Assembly: GCF_900187125.1 (NCBI RefSeq)
Contig: NZ_LT906468.1
Span: 3,844,001-3,908,000 of the forward strand
Direction of reading: 5' to 3'
Length of the DNA stretch: 64,000 nt
Origin: Sphingobacterium mizutaii
GTDB taxonomy: Bacteria; Bacteroidota; Bacteroidia; Sphingobacteriales; Sphingobacteriaceae
Part shown: one piece after another, positions 36,106 through 46,200 of the stretch
How the letters are laid out: every line of letters begins with the position of its first letter
Numbering within the stretch: the stretch's first letter is position 1
The notes under the pieces: model-generated
Seen by the model: the letters and a program-made list of their open reading frames with translations, nothing else
The model's database searches: none
What the model was told of the DNA's origin: nothing
Position numbers and translations under genes: made by a program

Positions 36106-38925
36106 ATGCCTAGAAACACCTCCATCAATTCGGTATTAATCATTGGATCTGGACCTATTGTTATCGGACAAGCCTGTGAGTTTGACTATTCAGGATCACA
36201 AGCAGCATTGTCTCTGAAAGAAGAAGGAATCTCTGTATCCATCATTAATTCAAACCCAGCTACAATCATGACCGATAGTGTTGTAGCAGATCACGTTTAT
36301 TTACTTCCATTAACTTGCGAAAGTATCGAGCAGATCCTTCAGGAACGCCAAATCGATGCTGTACTTCCGACTATGGGTGGTCAGACCGCTTTGAACCTAT
36401 GTATTGAAGCTTCGAACCGTGGTATTTGGGACAAATACAATATTAAAGTGATAGGAGTTGATGTAGCTGCTATCGAGAAAACTGAAAACCGTGAAGAATT
36501 CCGCCAATTGATGATCGACATCGGTGTTGGTGTTGCGAACTCTAAAATCGCAAACTCCTTCTTGGAAGGAAAGGAAGCGGCTCAGTTGATCGGATTCCCA
36601 TTGGTAATTCGCCCTTCTTACACATTGGCTGGAACCGGAGGTGGTTTTGTGCACAAGAAAGAAGAATTTGACGCTGCCTTGAACAGAGGTCTGCATGCAT
36701 CCCCTACCCATGAGGTATTGGTGGAGCAAGCGGTATTGGGTTGGAAAGAATTTGAATTGGAATTATTACGTGACTCGAACGATAACGTAATCATCATCTG
36801 TACAATCGAGAACTTTGACCCAATGGGTATCCATACCGGAGACTCCATTACCGTTGCACCGGGAATGACCCTTTCGGACAAATGTTACCAAGATATGCGT
36901 AATCAAGCAATCAAGATGATGCGCTCTATCGGTAACTTCGCCGGTGGTTGTAACGTTCAGTTCTCAGTAAATCCTGAAAACGAAGAGATCATTGCGATCG
37001 AGATCAACCCACGTGTATCCCGTTCATCAGCATTAGCTTCTAAAGCTACAGGTTACCCAATCGCTAAGATCGCTGCGAAATTGGCAATCGGATATAACTT
37101 GGATGAATTACAGAACCAGATCACTAAAAATACTTCAGCATATTTCGAGCCTACTTTGGACTATGTAATCGTAAAGGTTCCACGCTTTAACTTTGACAAG
37201 TTCAAAGGTGCTAACAAAGAATTGGGCTTACAGATGAAGGCTGTAGGTGAGGTAATGGCAATCGGCCGTACTTTCATCGAAGCACTTCAAAAAGCTGCTC
37301 AATCGCTGGAAACTGGCCGTGCTGGTTTAGGTGCGGATGGTCGCCAATCTAGAAACTTAGAGGAAATCATGTATAGCTTGGAGCATCCAAGTGCTGATCG
37401 CCTTTTCCATATCAAAGATGCTTTCGAATTAGGTGTTCCTTTGGAATCAATCCGTAAAGCTACCCTAATCGACAAATGGTTCTTATTGCAAATTCAAGAG
37501 CTGGTTCAACTAGAAGGTGAATTGCGTAGATACCAATTGAACAATATCCCGCGCGACTTCTTCATGACCTTGAAACAAAAAGGTTATTCAGATATCCAAA
37601 TCGCTTGGTTATTAGGAAATACCACGGAAGACGAGGTGTATGCACGTCGTAAAGAATTGGGTATCCGTCGCGTTTATAAAATGGTAGATACTTGTGCTGC
37701 GGAATTCCCTGCACAAACTCCATATTACTACTCTACTTTCGAAGATGAGAACGAGTCTGTAGCATCGGATCGCAAGAAGATCATCGTATTAGGTTCGGGA
37801 CCTAACCGTATCGGTCAAGGTATCGAGTTTGATTACTCCTGTGTACACGGTTTATTGGCAGCAAAAGAATGTGGTTACGAAGCCATCATGGTGAACTGTA
37901 ACCCTGAGACTGTATCGACAGACTTTAACATGGCTGACAAACTATACTTCGAGCCTGTATTCTGGGAACACGTTCGTGAAATCATCGAATTGGAGAAACC
38001 AGTTGGTGTAATAGTTCAGTTAGGTGGTCAAACTGCCTTGAAAATGGCTGAGCGCCTAGAAGCTGAGGGCGTGAAGATCATCGGAACAAACTTCGCTAAC
38101 ATGGACTTGGCAGAAGACCGTGGAAGTTTTTCTGACTTATTGAAAGATTTAGATATTCCTTATCCAAAATACGGTGTTGCAACTTCTGCAGAAGAAGCCA
38201 TCAAAGTTGCGAATGAAGTTGGTTACCCAGTTTTGGTTCGCCCTTCGTATGTATTAGGTGGACAAGGAATGAGCATCGTGATCAACGATGAAGACTTGGA
38301 AAAAGCAGTAGTGAACCTATTGAAAAACCTTCCAGGTAACCATATCCTGATTGACCACTTCTTAGATAGAGCTGAGGAAGCGGAATCAGATTCGATCTGT
38401 GACGGTGAGGATGTTCACATCATCGGTATGATGGAACACATCGAGCCAGCAGGTATCCACTCTGGTGACTCATCAGCGGTATTGCCTCCATTTAGCTTAT
38501 CAGAAAATGTTCAGCAAAAAATGGAAGAATATACCATCAAATTAGCAAAAGCACTGAATGTAATTGGTCTATTGAACATACAATTCGCAATCAAAGATGA
38601 GAATGTATTCGTAATCGAGGCAAACCCTCGTGCATCTCGTACGGTTCCATTTATCGCGAAGGCTTATGATGTACCTTACATCAATATCGCTACGAAGGTG
38701 ATGTTGGGTGAGAACAAATTGAAAGACTTCACGATTGAACGTAAATTGAATGGATACGCGATTAAAGAGCCTGTGTTCTCTTTCTCGAAATTCCCTGAGG
38801 TAGACAAGCAATTAGGCCCTGAGATGAAATCAACTGGTGAAGCGATCCGCTTTATCAAAGATCTTAACGATCCACATTTCAGAGAATTGTACAGCAAGAA
38901 ATCAATGTTCTTGAATGCGCAGTAG
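36106..38925 (+). CDS. carB: Carbamoyl-phosphate synthase large subunit, short form
   Basis: Makes carbamoyl phosphate from bicarbonate, ammonia and 2 ATP for pyrimidine and arginine synthesis. The 939-aa protein has both ATP-grasp halves: first half IGSGPIVIGQACEFDYSG and GIHTGDSITVAPG, second half LGSGPNRIGQGIEFDYS and GIHSGDSSAVLPP. It stops soon after LGPEMKSTGEAIRF, where longer CarB proteins (about 1,070 aa) continue into the MGS-like regulatory domain. That short form is, as I recall, normal in Sphingobacteriaceae. It implies loss of UMP/ornithine control through that domain. carA is not adjacent. Confidence 0.94.
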   Translation: MPRNTSINSVLIIGSGPIVIGQACEFDYSGSQAALSLKEEGISVSIINSNPATIMTDSVVADHVYLLPLTCESIEQILQERQIDAVLPTMGGQTALNLCIEASNRGIWDKYNIKVIGVDVAAIEKTENREEFRQLMIDIGVGVANSKIANSFLEGKEAAQLIGFPLVIRPSYTLAGTGGGFVHKKEEFDAALNRGLHASPTHEVLVEQAVLGWKEFELELLRDSNDNVIIICTIENFDPMGIHTGDSITVAPGMTLSDKCYQDMRNQAIKMMRSIGNFAGGCNVQFSVNPENEEIIAIEINPRVSRSSALASKATGYPIAKIAAKLAIGYNLDELQNQITKNTSAYFEPTLDYVIVKVPRFNFDKFKGANKELGLQMKAVGEVMAIGRTFIEALQKAAQSLETGRAGLGADGRQSRNLEEIMYSLEHPSADRLFHIKDAFELGVPLESIRKATLIDKWFLLQIQELVQLEGELRRYQLNNIPRDFFMTLKQKGYSDIQIAWLLGNTTEDEVYARRKELGIRRVYKMVDTCAAEFPAQTPYYYSTFEDENESVASDRKKIIVLGSGPNRIGQGIEFDYSCVHGLLAAKECGYEAIMVNCNPETVSTDFNMADKLYFEPVFWEHVREIIELEKPVGVIVQLGGQTALKMAERLEAEGVKIIGTNFANMDLAEDRGSFSDLLKDLDIPYPKYGVATSAEEAIKVANEVGYPVLVRPSYVLGGQGMSIVINDEDLEKAVVNLLKNLPGNHILIDHFLDRAEEAESDSICDGEDVHIIGMMEHIEPAGIHSGDSSAVLPPFSLSENVQQKMEEYTIKLAKALNVIGLLNIQFAIKDENVFVIEANPRASRTVPFIAKAYDVPYINIATKVMLGENKLKDFTIERKLNGYAIKEPVFSFSKFPEVDKQLGPEMKSTGEAIRFIKDLNDPHFRELYSKKSMFLNAQ

Positions 38926-38928
38926 TAC

Positions 38929-38977
38929 TAAGTACTAAGTATTTAGTATTTAGTATTTAGTATTTAGAATTAAGACT
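38929..38977 (+). repeat. Heptanucleotide-period repeat (7 units)
   Basis: TAAGTAC, TAAGTAT, TTAGTAT three times, TTAGAAT, TAAGACT, beginning 4 nt past the carB stop. The inverted partner is at 39039-39087, with the terminator 38989-39024 between. Confidence 0.8.
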
Positions 38978-38988
38978 AAAAAATACCA

Positions 38989-39024
38989 AAAAAAGGTCTG
39001 AGATTAATTTCTCAGACCTTTTTT
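38989..39024 (+). terminator. Bidirectional terminator carB / FGE-like gene
   Basis: Fifteen-base perfect arms (38989-39003 and 39010-39024) with GGTCTGAGA core and A/T runs on both sides. Confidence 0.88.
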
Positions 39025-39038
39025 GACATACATATAGT

Positions 39039-39087
39039 CTAAATACTAAATACTTTCTACTAAATACTCTCTACTAAATACTACTCT
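39039..39087 (+). repeat. Heptanucleotide-period repeat (inverted arm, 7 units)
   Basis: CTAAATA twice, CTTTCTA, CTAAATA, CTCTCTA, CTAAATA, CTACTCT. It runs through the stop codon of the FGE-like gene and encodes its last residues. Confidence 0.8.
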
Positions 39088-40150
39088 TGACACACCTAAA
39101 CCCCACATTGTTGGTTGGTGAGTTGATTTCTCCTTTGCCGCGGCTGCCGGCTTTATAGCGTTCGCAATATTGGTCGTTGCAGAGGAAAGAGCCACCGCGT
39201 TGTACGCGTTTGATGGTCCCGGGTTCTTGGGGGTCGTAGGAATCCGCAGGTCCTTTGGGATTATCTTTGGGACTGTGCTGGTAGTAATCTGGCCTGTAGA
39301 AGTCAGAACACCACTCCCAGACATTGCCTTCCATATCGTAAAGGCCATAGGCATTCGCTGGAAAGGATTTAACGGGTGCTGTGGTTTCGAATCCATCTTC
39401 CTTGGAGTTCTTGGTTGGGAATTCACCTTGGTAAATATTGGCTAACCATTTGCCATCTTCTAGCTTTTCGGATCCCCAATAATAGGTTTCCGCTTGATGC
39501 TTTCCTGCTTTGGCAGCGTATTCCCATTCTGCTTCAGTTGGGAGCCGCTTACCTGCCCATTTTGCATACGCTTCTGCATCTTCATAAGCAAGCTGCGTGA
39601 CAGGATGGTTCTCCTTTCCTTTTATGGAGCTCTTAGGGCCTTCAGGATGGCGCCAATTAGCATCAGGGACGTATTCCCACCATTGCAGGTGATCTTGCAA
39701 ACCTTGGACTTGTTTGGGAGCCGAGAAGACCGCCGAACCTGGGACCAACAGTGCAGGGTCTGCTCCTGGAAAATCTTTTGGGTCCAATGGACGCTCTGCT
39801 ACCGTTACATATCCAGTTGCTTTTACAAAAGCTTCGAATTGCGCATTGGTCACCTCATGCACATCCATGTAAAAGCTATTGACCGTAACCTGATGTAATG
39901 GCTGGGCATCTTGGAAGTTATTGCTCCCCATTTCAAAGGTTCCGCCTTCAATCTTGACCATCTCCGATTTATCCTCTCCTACGATATTACTAATTGAATC
40001 CTTCTTCAGGGTTGCGAAACGTGAAGGGATCGATGAAGTATGACAAACGGCAACCGAATCAGAAAAAACAACCTGCTCTTTATTCTTAGCACCTGATTGG
40101 CAAGCAGTAAATAGTAAAATGGATATAGGAATAGATTTGAAAATGTTCAT
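39074..40150 (-). CDS. Formylglycine-generating-enzyme-family lipoprotein
   Basis: A 358-aa SUMF1/FGE-fold protein, exported as a lipoprotein (MNIFKSIPISILLFTACQS, C17). It has MVKIEGGTFEMGSNNF, FYMDVHEVTNAQFEAFVKATGY, RLPTEAEWEYAAKAG, GNVWEWCSDFY and the C-terminal RGGSFLCNDQYCERY. C324 and C329 align with the two copper-binding catalytic cysteines of true formylglycine-generating enzymes, which most FGE-fold lipoproteins lack. It may activate sulfatases in the periplasm. No sulfatase is in the window. The last three codons and the stop fall inside a heptanucleotide repeat. Confidence 0.8.
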   Translation of the reverse strand: MNIFKSIPISILLFTACQSGAKNKEQVVFSDSVAVCHTSSIPSRFATLKKDSISNIVGEDKSEMVKIEGGTFEMGSNNFQDAQPLHQVTVNSFYMDVHEVTNAQFEAFVKATGYVTVAERPLDPKDFPGADPALLVPGSAVFSAPKQVQGLQDHLQWWEYVPDANWRHPEGPKSSIKGKENHPVTQLAYEDAEAYAKWAGKRLPTEAEWEYAAKAGKHQAETYYWGSEKLEDGKWLANIYQGEFPTKNSKEDGFETTAPVKSFPANAYGLYDMEGNVWEWCSDFYRPDYYQHSPKDNPKGPADSYDPQEPGTIKRVQRGGSFLCNDQYCERYKAGSRGKGEINSPTNNVGFRCVKSSI

Positions 40151-40235
40151 AGTACAGGATTGAAAGTCTCCTTTTACAAAGATAACAGAGTAATTGAAAA
40201 ATGAAAATCTGGAATAAGTAGGACTGGAATCAAAA

Positions 40236-40259
40236 AAAGCTGCCTGTTGAGGCAGCTTT
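40236..40259 (-). terminator. Terminator after GH109 gene
   Basis: Arms AAAGCTGCCT and AGGCAGCTTT around GTTG, with an A run at its plus-strand left side, 22 nt past the minus-strand stop. Confidence 0.8.
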
Positions 40260-40281
40260 AATGAAAATATAGGATTTTTAA

Positions 40282-41691
40282 CTATTTCACGTTTAATTGA
40301 ACATCCTTCGCATTCACCTTTGGACGGATCTTGGTGTTACCACCACCGTTCAAGGTCATGTCATGAGGCTTGTTTGTTTTCCAGTTACCTCTTGTGAAGT
40401 CAGGGATATCCACTGTTCTGCTGTTTTTAGAAACAGATTCAACACTCAATGGAACGATCGCACTCCATACAGCACCGTCATAAACAGTCTGATCTAGAGG
40501 AAGGCCATTACGTAGACAGTCGATCATTCTCCAGTCCATCATAAAGTCCATACCACCGTGGCCACCAACTTCCTTAGCTTGTTCACCGATGAATTTCACT
40601 AATTCTGGAGTATATTGATCGTATAGTTTCTTAAGTTCTTCTGGTTTCACGAAGCTATGTCCAAATGCAATTCCTTCTTGCGGGTATTTCTGGGCAAAGC
40701 CTTTAGTACCGCTCAATAAGTGGATGCGTGAGTAAGGACGAGGTGAAGTAACATCATGTTGAACCATTAATGTTTTACCTTTTTCAGTTTTGATCAAGGT
40801 AGTGTCCATATTACCTCTGTATTTCTTACCTACGAATTCTTTGAAGAAATCATCTGTGGCAGCTAATTCTCTAGCTTTATCAGCCATCATGAAGTCGTTA
40901 GACTGCATGGCTACCAAGTGGGTCAATTTATCCCCACAGTTGATGTTCATACATTGCGCGATTGGGCCGATACCGTGAGTTGGGTATAAGTTACCGTTCA
41001 TTTTAATGTTTTCGCGCAATCTCCACATGTTATCATAACCGTTCTTATCGAAGTTTAAGCTCAATAAGTCGTGGATATATGCACCTTCGGCATGTACCAA
41101 TTCACCGAATAATCCCTGGCGAACCATGTTCAATGTCAACATTTCGAAGAAGTCATAACAACAGTTCTCCAACATCATACAATGTTTCTTGGTTGCTTCA
41201 GAAGTTTTTACCACTTCCCAGATTTCAGAGACAGTCAATCCCATTGGAACTTCTGTTGCTGCGTGAGCACCAGATTTCATGGCTTCAATAGCCATTGGAG
41301 CATGGTATTCCCAAGGGGTTGTGATATATACAAGGTCTAATTCTTCGTTTTTCAACATGGTTTTCCAGCCATCTTCACCAGAATAAGCTTTCGCTTCCTT
41401 CAGACCTTTTTTAGTTAAAATAGTTTGAGCTTTCGTAACACGGTCAGCATGTTTATCACATAGAGCTACGATGTCTACTCCTTCGATGTAAGACAGACGG
41501 TCCACAGCACCAGGACCACGCATTCCGAGTCCAATAACGGCTACTTTAACTTTATCTATTTTTGGAGCAGCAAATCCAGACATATTGAAGTTGGAACTTG
41601 CAAACACCTCGTTTTGCAAAGAGGGCAATGTGATTGCTGCGCTGGACAACAAACCAGCCTTCTTTAAAAAATCTCTACGGGAGTTATTCAT
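40282..41691 (-). CDS. GH109-type alpha-N-acetylgalactosaminidase / Gfo-Idh-MocA oxidoreductase
   Basis: A 469-aa protein with a twin-arginine signal (NNSRRDFLKKAGLL), a Rossmann domain (VKVAVIGLGMRGPG) and a C-terminal Gfo/Idh/MocA domain. TPWEYHAPMAIEAMKSG, ENCCYDFFEMLTLNMVRQGLFGE, GNLYPTHGIGP (H239) and GHGGMDFMMDWRMIDCL resemble the Elizabethkingia NAD-dependent alpha-N-acetylgalactosaminidase. GH109 activity via a transient NAD redox step is therefore likely. Tat export fits a protein that folds around NAD before leaving the cytoplasm. A plain sugar dehydrogenase is the alternative. Confidence 0.78.
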   Translation of the reverse strand: MNNSRRDFLKKAGLLSSAAITLPSLQNEVFASSNFNMSGFAAPKIDKVKVAVIGLGMRGPGAVDRLSYIEGVDIVALCDKHADRVTKAQTILTKKGLKEAKAYSGEDGWKTMLKNEELDLVYITTPWEYHAPMAIEAMKSGAHAATEVPMGLTVSEIWEVVKTSEATKKHCMMLENCCYDFFEMLTLNMVRQGLFGELVHAEGAYIHDLLSLNFDKNGYDNMWRLRENIKMNGNLYPTHGIGPIAQCMNINCGDKLTHLVAMQSNDFMMADKARELAATDDFFKEFVGKKYRGNMDTTLIKTEKGKTLMVQHDVTSPRPYSRIHLLSGTKGFAQKYPQEGIAFGHSFVKPEELKKLYDQYTPELVKFIGEQAKEVGGHGGMDFMMDWRMIDCLRNGLPLDQTVYDGAVWSAIVPLSVESVSKNSRTVDIPDFTRGNWKTNKPHDMTLNGGGNTKIRPKVNAKDVQLNVK

Positions 41692-41727
41692 AGTATAAAT
41701 TTATTATCAAACTAATTTACAAAATAA

Positions 41728-41746
41728 AGGGGGACATAGTCCCCCT
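41728..41746 (-). terminator. Hairpin between efflux operon and GH109 gene
   Basis: AGGGGGAC and GTCCCCCT around ATA. On the minus strand it is followed by a T-rich stretch, so it may end the efflux operon or act in the GH109 leader. It is 210 nt past the tolC-like stop. Confidence 0.4.
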
Positions 41747-41895
41747 ATAAATCACCTATTTTAAAACAAACTAAACAGTCAAATTTTGATTTATCACAAA
41801 TTAACGAATGGTATAATTTGGTTGAGGGGCTTGATTATCAAACCACTAATACAATGATAATACGATTTTTGATAAAACAAAAACAATTTGACCAC

Positions 41896-41928
41896 GCAAA
41901 CGTTTGTCCAATTTGCACAACCGTTTGC
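41896..41928. promoter_or_regulatory. Candidate operator with CGTTTG half-sites
   Basis: A palindrome CAAACGTTTG (41897-41906), followed after 15 nt by a further half-site CGTTTGC (41922-41928) that also pairs with GCAAACG (41896-41902). The CG-centred form suits LacI-type regulators. It is about 205 nt upstream of the GH109 start codon. No such regulator gene is in the window. Confidence 0.3.
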
Positions 41929-41955
41929 TTTCTGTCAAAATATTGAGACAAAAGG

Positions 41956-43260
41956 CTATAGATTGATATTCCCGATCATTTCCTTCAGCGCCAGCTCCGA
42001 AAGCTTCGCCTGTAACCTGGAAGAATTGAACCTCGATACCGCATTGATGAAGTTTTCTTGGGCATCTCGGAACTCCACGGCAGAAATGGTTCCTATCTTA
42101 TATTTTTCTAAGGTAATATTGAGGTTCTGTCTAGCGATATCGGCATTATTCTCCTCTAAACGCGCTAAAGACAGGTTTGTTTGATATGATTCATATGCGG
42201 TAGACATGGCTGTCCGGATCAATAGATTCTGTTGATCGATCATCAAGCCTGAGTTTTCCAATTGGATCTTGGCAACCCTTTCATTTCTCCGTTGATTAAA
42301 TCCATCGAAAATATTGATCGAAGCGGTAACACCATAATTAAATCCTCGGGAGTTCGAACTGGAAACGAATCCTAGACTGGATTCCGATTCTGAAAAATTA
42401 TAGCCTGTGCTCAAGCGAACAACCGGATACCGATTCCCTTTGACCCGCTTGATTTCCAATTCAGCCATTCTTTTATTAATCGCAATGATCTGCAGATCTG
42501 GATTGTATTCTTTGGCTTTGTTCAATAGTTCATCGTAGATCAAAGAATCATCATACTCCACTTCTCTTTCTACATCAAATTCTATATTGAGTTCTCGCGC
42601 CATTAGGCTGTTCAGGTTAATCTTTAGGTTCTTGACTACATTGGCTTGCCTCAATCGGTTGGATTCATCTTCATTCAGGTTCACTTGCACGTTCAATACT
42701 TCCAAACGAGAAGCTTTTCCGATCATGAATCTATTTTCAGCGGTTCGTAGGCGTTCCATAGAGATATTGATACTTGAATCTATGGCATTCAGGAGGTTCT
42801 GTTGCTCCACAATGGTATAGTAAGTAGAGATGACATCAGATACCTTAGCCAATATGGTTTTTTTAAGCTCAAACTCGCCTTGCTTTTGCAACTCCTTGAG
42901 TTGATCATATCTTGAAAACATGGCGAAACCATCAAAGATGGTCCATCCAATGCTTACGCCATAGCTCATACTATTGTTTTTCGCATTCCTCAAGGATCGC
43001 TCATCGCCATTGGCTTGCACCTGCGAGGAGTTCATCACAGAGTTATTCTGCGAAAAATTACCGGTCACATTCGGCAACATACCTGCATTGCCATAGGTGG
43101 TATTTTCCTGTGCAATACGAAGGTCATTCTGCGATAGTTTTATTTCAAAGTTATTCTCAAGTGCAATCTGAACAGCATCTTTAGCAGTCAATAATCCCTG
43201 CGCATGCAAATCCAGCCCTGCTAACAGGATCAAACAGCCTAATAAGACAAGTTTCTTCAT
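41956..43260 (-). CDS. TolC-family outer-membrane efflux protein
   Basis: Outer-membrane channel of a tripartite pump. From the ATG at 43260 (434 aa) it has a signal peptide (LVLLGCLILLAGLDLHAQ) and two TolC repeats rich in heptad coiled-coil sequence (ENNFEIKLSQNDLRIAQEN; DLQIIAINKRMAELEIKRVKG). Frame-open codons upstream begin with TTG and overlap the RND gene, so I use the ATG. Only one base separates it from the RND stop codon, implying translational coupling. It is the last gene of the efflux operon. Confidence 0.9.
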   Translation of the reverse strand: MKKLVLLGCLILLAGLDLHAQGLLTAKDAVQIALENNFEIKLSQNDLRIAQENTTYGNAGMLPNVTGNFSQNNSVMNSSQVQANGDERSLRNAKNNSMSYGVSIGWTIFDGFAMFSRYDQLKELQKQGEFELKKTILAKVSDVISTYYTIVEQQNLLNAIDSSINISMERLRTAENRFMIGKASRLEVLNVQVNLNEDESNRLRQANVVKNLKINLNSLMARELNIEFDVEREVEYDDSLIYDELLNKAKEYNPDLQIIAINKRMAELEIKRVKGNRYPVVRLSTGYNFSESESSLGFVSSSNSRGFNYGVTASINIFDGFNQRRNERVAKIQLENSGLMIDQQNLLIRTAMSTAYESYQTNLSLARLEENNADIARQNLNITLEKYKIGTISAVEFRDAQENFINAVSRFNSSRLQAKLSELALKEMIGNINL

Positions 43261-43261
43261 T

Positions 43262-46200
43262 TTATTCTTCAATTTCCTCCAGCATTTTAATTTCTTCCAA
43301 TTCCGGATGTAAGTTCTTCTTCCTTGACATCATCAGGTAAAATGCAGGAATAACAAATAAAGTCAATATTAAGGCGAAAATAGTTCCACCAACAATCACA
43401 ACCCCCATACCAATTCGGCTGGTTGATGCAGCCCCTAATGAAAGGGCAATCGGCAATGCACCTAATGCAATCGCCAATGAGGTCATCAAAATAGGTCTCA
43501 GCCTCGCTTCCGAAGCCGTAACCACGGCATCGTACTTATTATAGCCTTCTTCCCGCAATTGATTCGCAAACTCCACGATCAAGATCCCGTTCTTGGTTAC
43601 CAATCCAATCAACATGATCGTCCCGATCTGTGAAAAGATATTCCAAGATTGTCCGAAGAGCCATAGTGAAAACATAGCCCCGGCAACAGCCATCGGAACG
43701 GTAATGATGATGATGATAGGGTCAATGAAACTCTCGAATTGCGCGGCAAGGATCAGGAAGATCAGCAAAACTGCCAATCCGAATGCAAACATGGTATTCG
43801 AACCACTTTCCACAAAGTCTCTGGACTCACCACCCAAATCGGTAGTAAAGGTATCATCCAAAACCCGTTCTTTGATCGCTTCCATTGCTTCGATTCCATC
43901 CCCCATACTCTTTCCAGGCGCTAGGCCAGCAGAAACGGTCGCTGCCATATATCGGTTATTATGGAATAACTGCGGCGGACTGCTTCTTTCTTCAATTTCC
44001 ACTATATTATCCAACTGGATCAATTCTCCTTGACTATTCTTGACAAAGATGGACGCGAGATCCATCGGTGTCGCTCTATCCTTACGGTCAAACTGCCCCA
44101 TCACTTGGTACTGCTTTCCATTCATCATAAAGTAGCCAAAACGTTGACCAGAAAGGGACATTTGCAAGGTCTGCGCCACATCCAACACAGATACACCCAA
44201 GGATTGGGCTTTTTCCCGGTCGATAATCACATATACCTCTGGTTTGTTAAATTTCAAATTGACATCCGTAATAGAGAAAGTATTGTCTTTTGCCAGCTCA
44301 TCCATAAATTCAGGAATCTTTTCTTCCAATTTCTGGAAATTTGGCGCCTGTATGATATACTGAATAGGAAGACCTCCCCTTCTATTTACCGAAATGGTAG
44401 GTTGCTGCGATACAGAAACCCTTCCTTCGGAGTAGCCTCGGGTCAATCTCGAAAGGTCATCCGCAATTTCCTGCTGCGTCCTTTCTCTTTCATTCGGCTG
44501 CACTAATCCCAAACGGACAAATCCTGAATTGGATGAAGCAGAACCAAAACCTGGAGATGTAATCACCAAACTAACTTTTTTCTCAGGCACCGAATCATTG
44601 ATCAAGAGGGTCAGATCAGTCATAAACCGATCCATATAATCATAGGATACACCCTCAGGAGCCGTTGCCCTCAGACTGATATAACTACGGTCATCGTAGG
44701 GCGCTGTTTCCTTTGGCAATAATTGATAAAAGAAATAGATCAATGCAAAACAGGCTAGAATCGTGGCAAAACTAAGCCATTTCATCCGAAGGAAACCTTT
44801 CAAGGAATCTGCATAGCTTGAGTTCATCATTTCAAAATAACGCTCAGTACGCATATAAAACTTCGATCTCTTCTGCTCGCCACCTTTCATCAAGTAGGCA
44901 TTTAACATGGGGGTCAAAGTCAATGAAACAAAAGCTGAAATCAATACCGCTGCTCCGATGACGACACCGAATTCCCGGAATAGCCTTCCCACAAATCCTT
45001 CTAAAAAGATTACCGGTAAAAACACCGCTGCTAGGGTGATAGAAATCGAGATTACCGCAAAGAAGATCTCATTCGATCCTTTAATGGCTGCCTGAATAGG
45101 CGACATCCCTTCTTCCACCTTCTTAAAGATGTTCTCAGTTACCACAATACCATCATCCACCACCAAACCGGTGGCCAATACAATGGCCAGCAAGGTCAAT
45201 ACGTTGATGGAGAAACCACAGAGGTACATAATAAAGAACGTCGCAATCAAAGAAACTGGGATATCGATCAATGGCCTAAAGGCAATGGACCAGTTTCGGA
45301 AGAACAGATAGATGATCAACACAACCAAAACGATAGCGATCAGCAAGGTTTCTACAACTTCCAAGACAGCCTTTTTTACGAATTGAGTATTATCGATCGC
45401 TATATTCAATTCAAAGCCTTCCGGCAATTCATTTTGCAGGCGATCATACTCCTTATAGAACTGATCGGCAATTTCCAGGTAGTTTGTACCGGGTTGAGGG
45501 ATTACCGCCAAGCTGACCATTGGAAAGCCTGAGTCGGACATCTTGGTCTCAAAGTTTTCAGCCTCTAATGCAGCTTTACCAACATCCGAAAAACGGACGA
45601 TCCGGTTGTTATCCGAACGGATGATAATATTATTGAATTCTTCCTCTGTTGCTAAGTTACCAATGGTTTTAATGGCCAGTTCAGTATTTGCACCCGTTAA
45701 TTTCCCTGATGGTAATTCCACGTTCTGAGTGGTCAATGCAGACCTCACATCCAATACGGTCAAGCCATAAGAAGCTAACTTCACGGGATCTATCCACAGG
45801 CGCATGGCAAATTTCTTCTGCCCCCAGATCTGTACCGAACTCACACCAGGAATGGTCTGTAGCCTTTGGGCAATGACATTTTCTGCATAATCCGATAATT
45901 CCAACACATTCTTAGTGGCACTCTGCATCGTCATGGTCAGAATAGGTTCCGAATCCGCATCTGCTTTGGAAACCACCGGCGGGGCATCAATATCTTGAGG
46001 CAAACTCCGCAAGGCCTGCGAAACCTTATCCCGCACGTCATTTGCTGCCTCTTCTAAGTTTTTGCTTAGGTTAAACTCTATGGTAATATTACTGGAGCCC
46101 TGATTGGATGAAGAAGATATATTCCTAATCCCATCAATGGAATTGATGGATTTTTCCAAAGGTTCAGTAATCTGCGACTCAATGATATCGGCATTGGCAC

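Noticed and set aside
38929..39087. CRISPR array or microsatellite
   Set aside because: Units are 7 nt with no spacers, so it is not CRISPR; the paired inverted layout is more specific than a simple microsatellite.
39170..39898. Plus-strand frames of 70-134 codons antisense to the FGE-like gene
   Set aside because: The minus strand carries a full-length recognised protein; these are its shadows.
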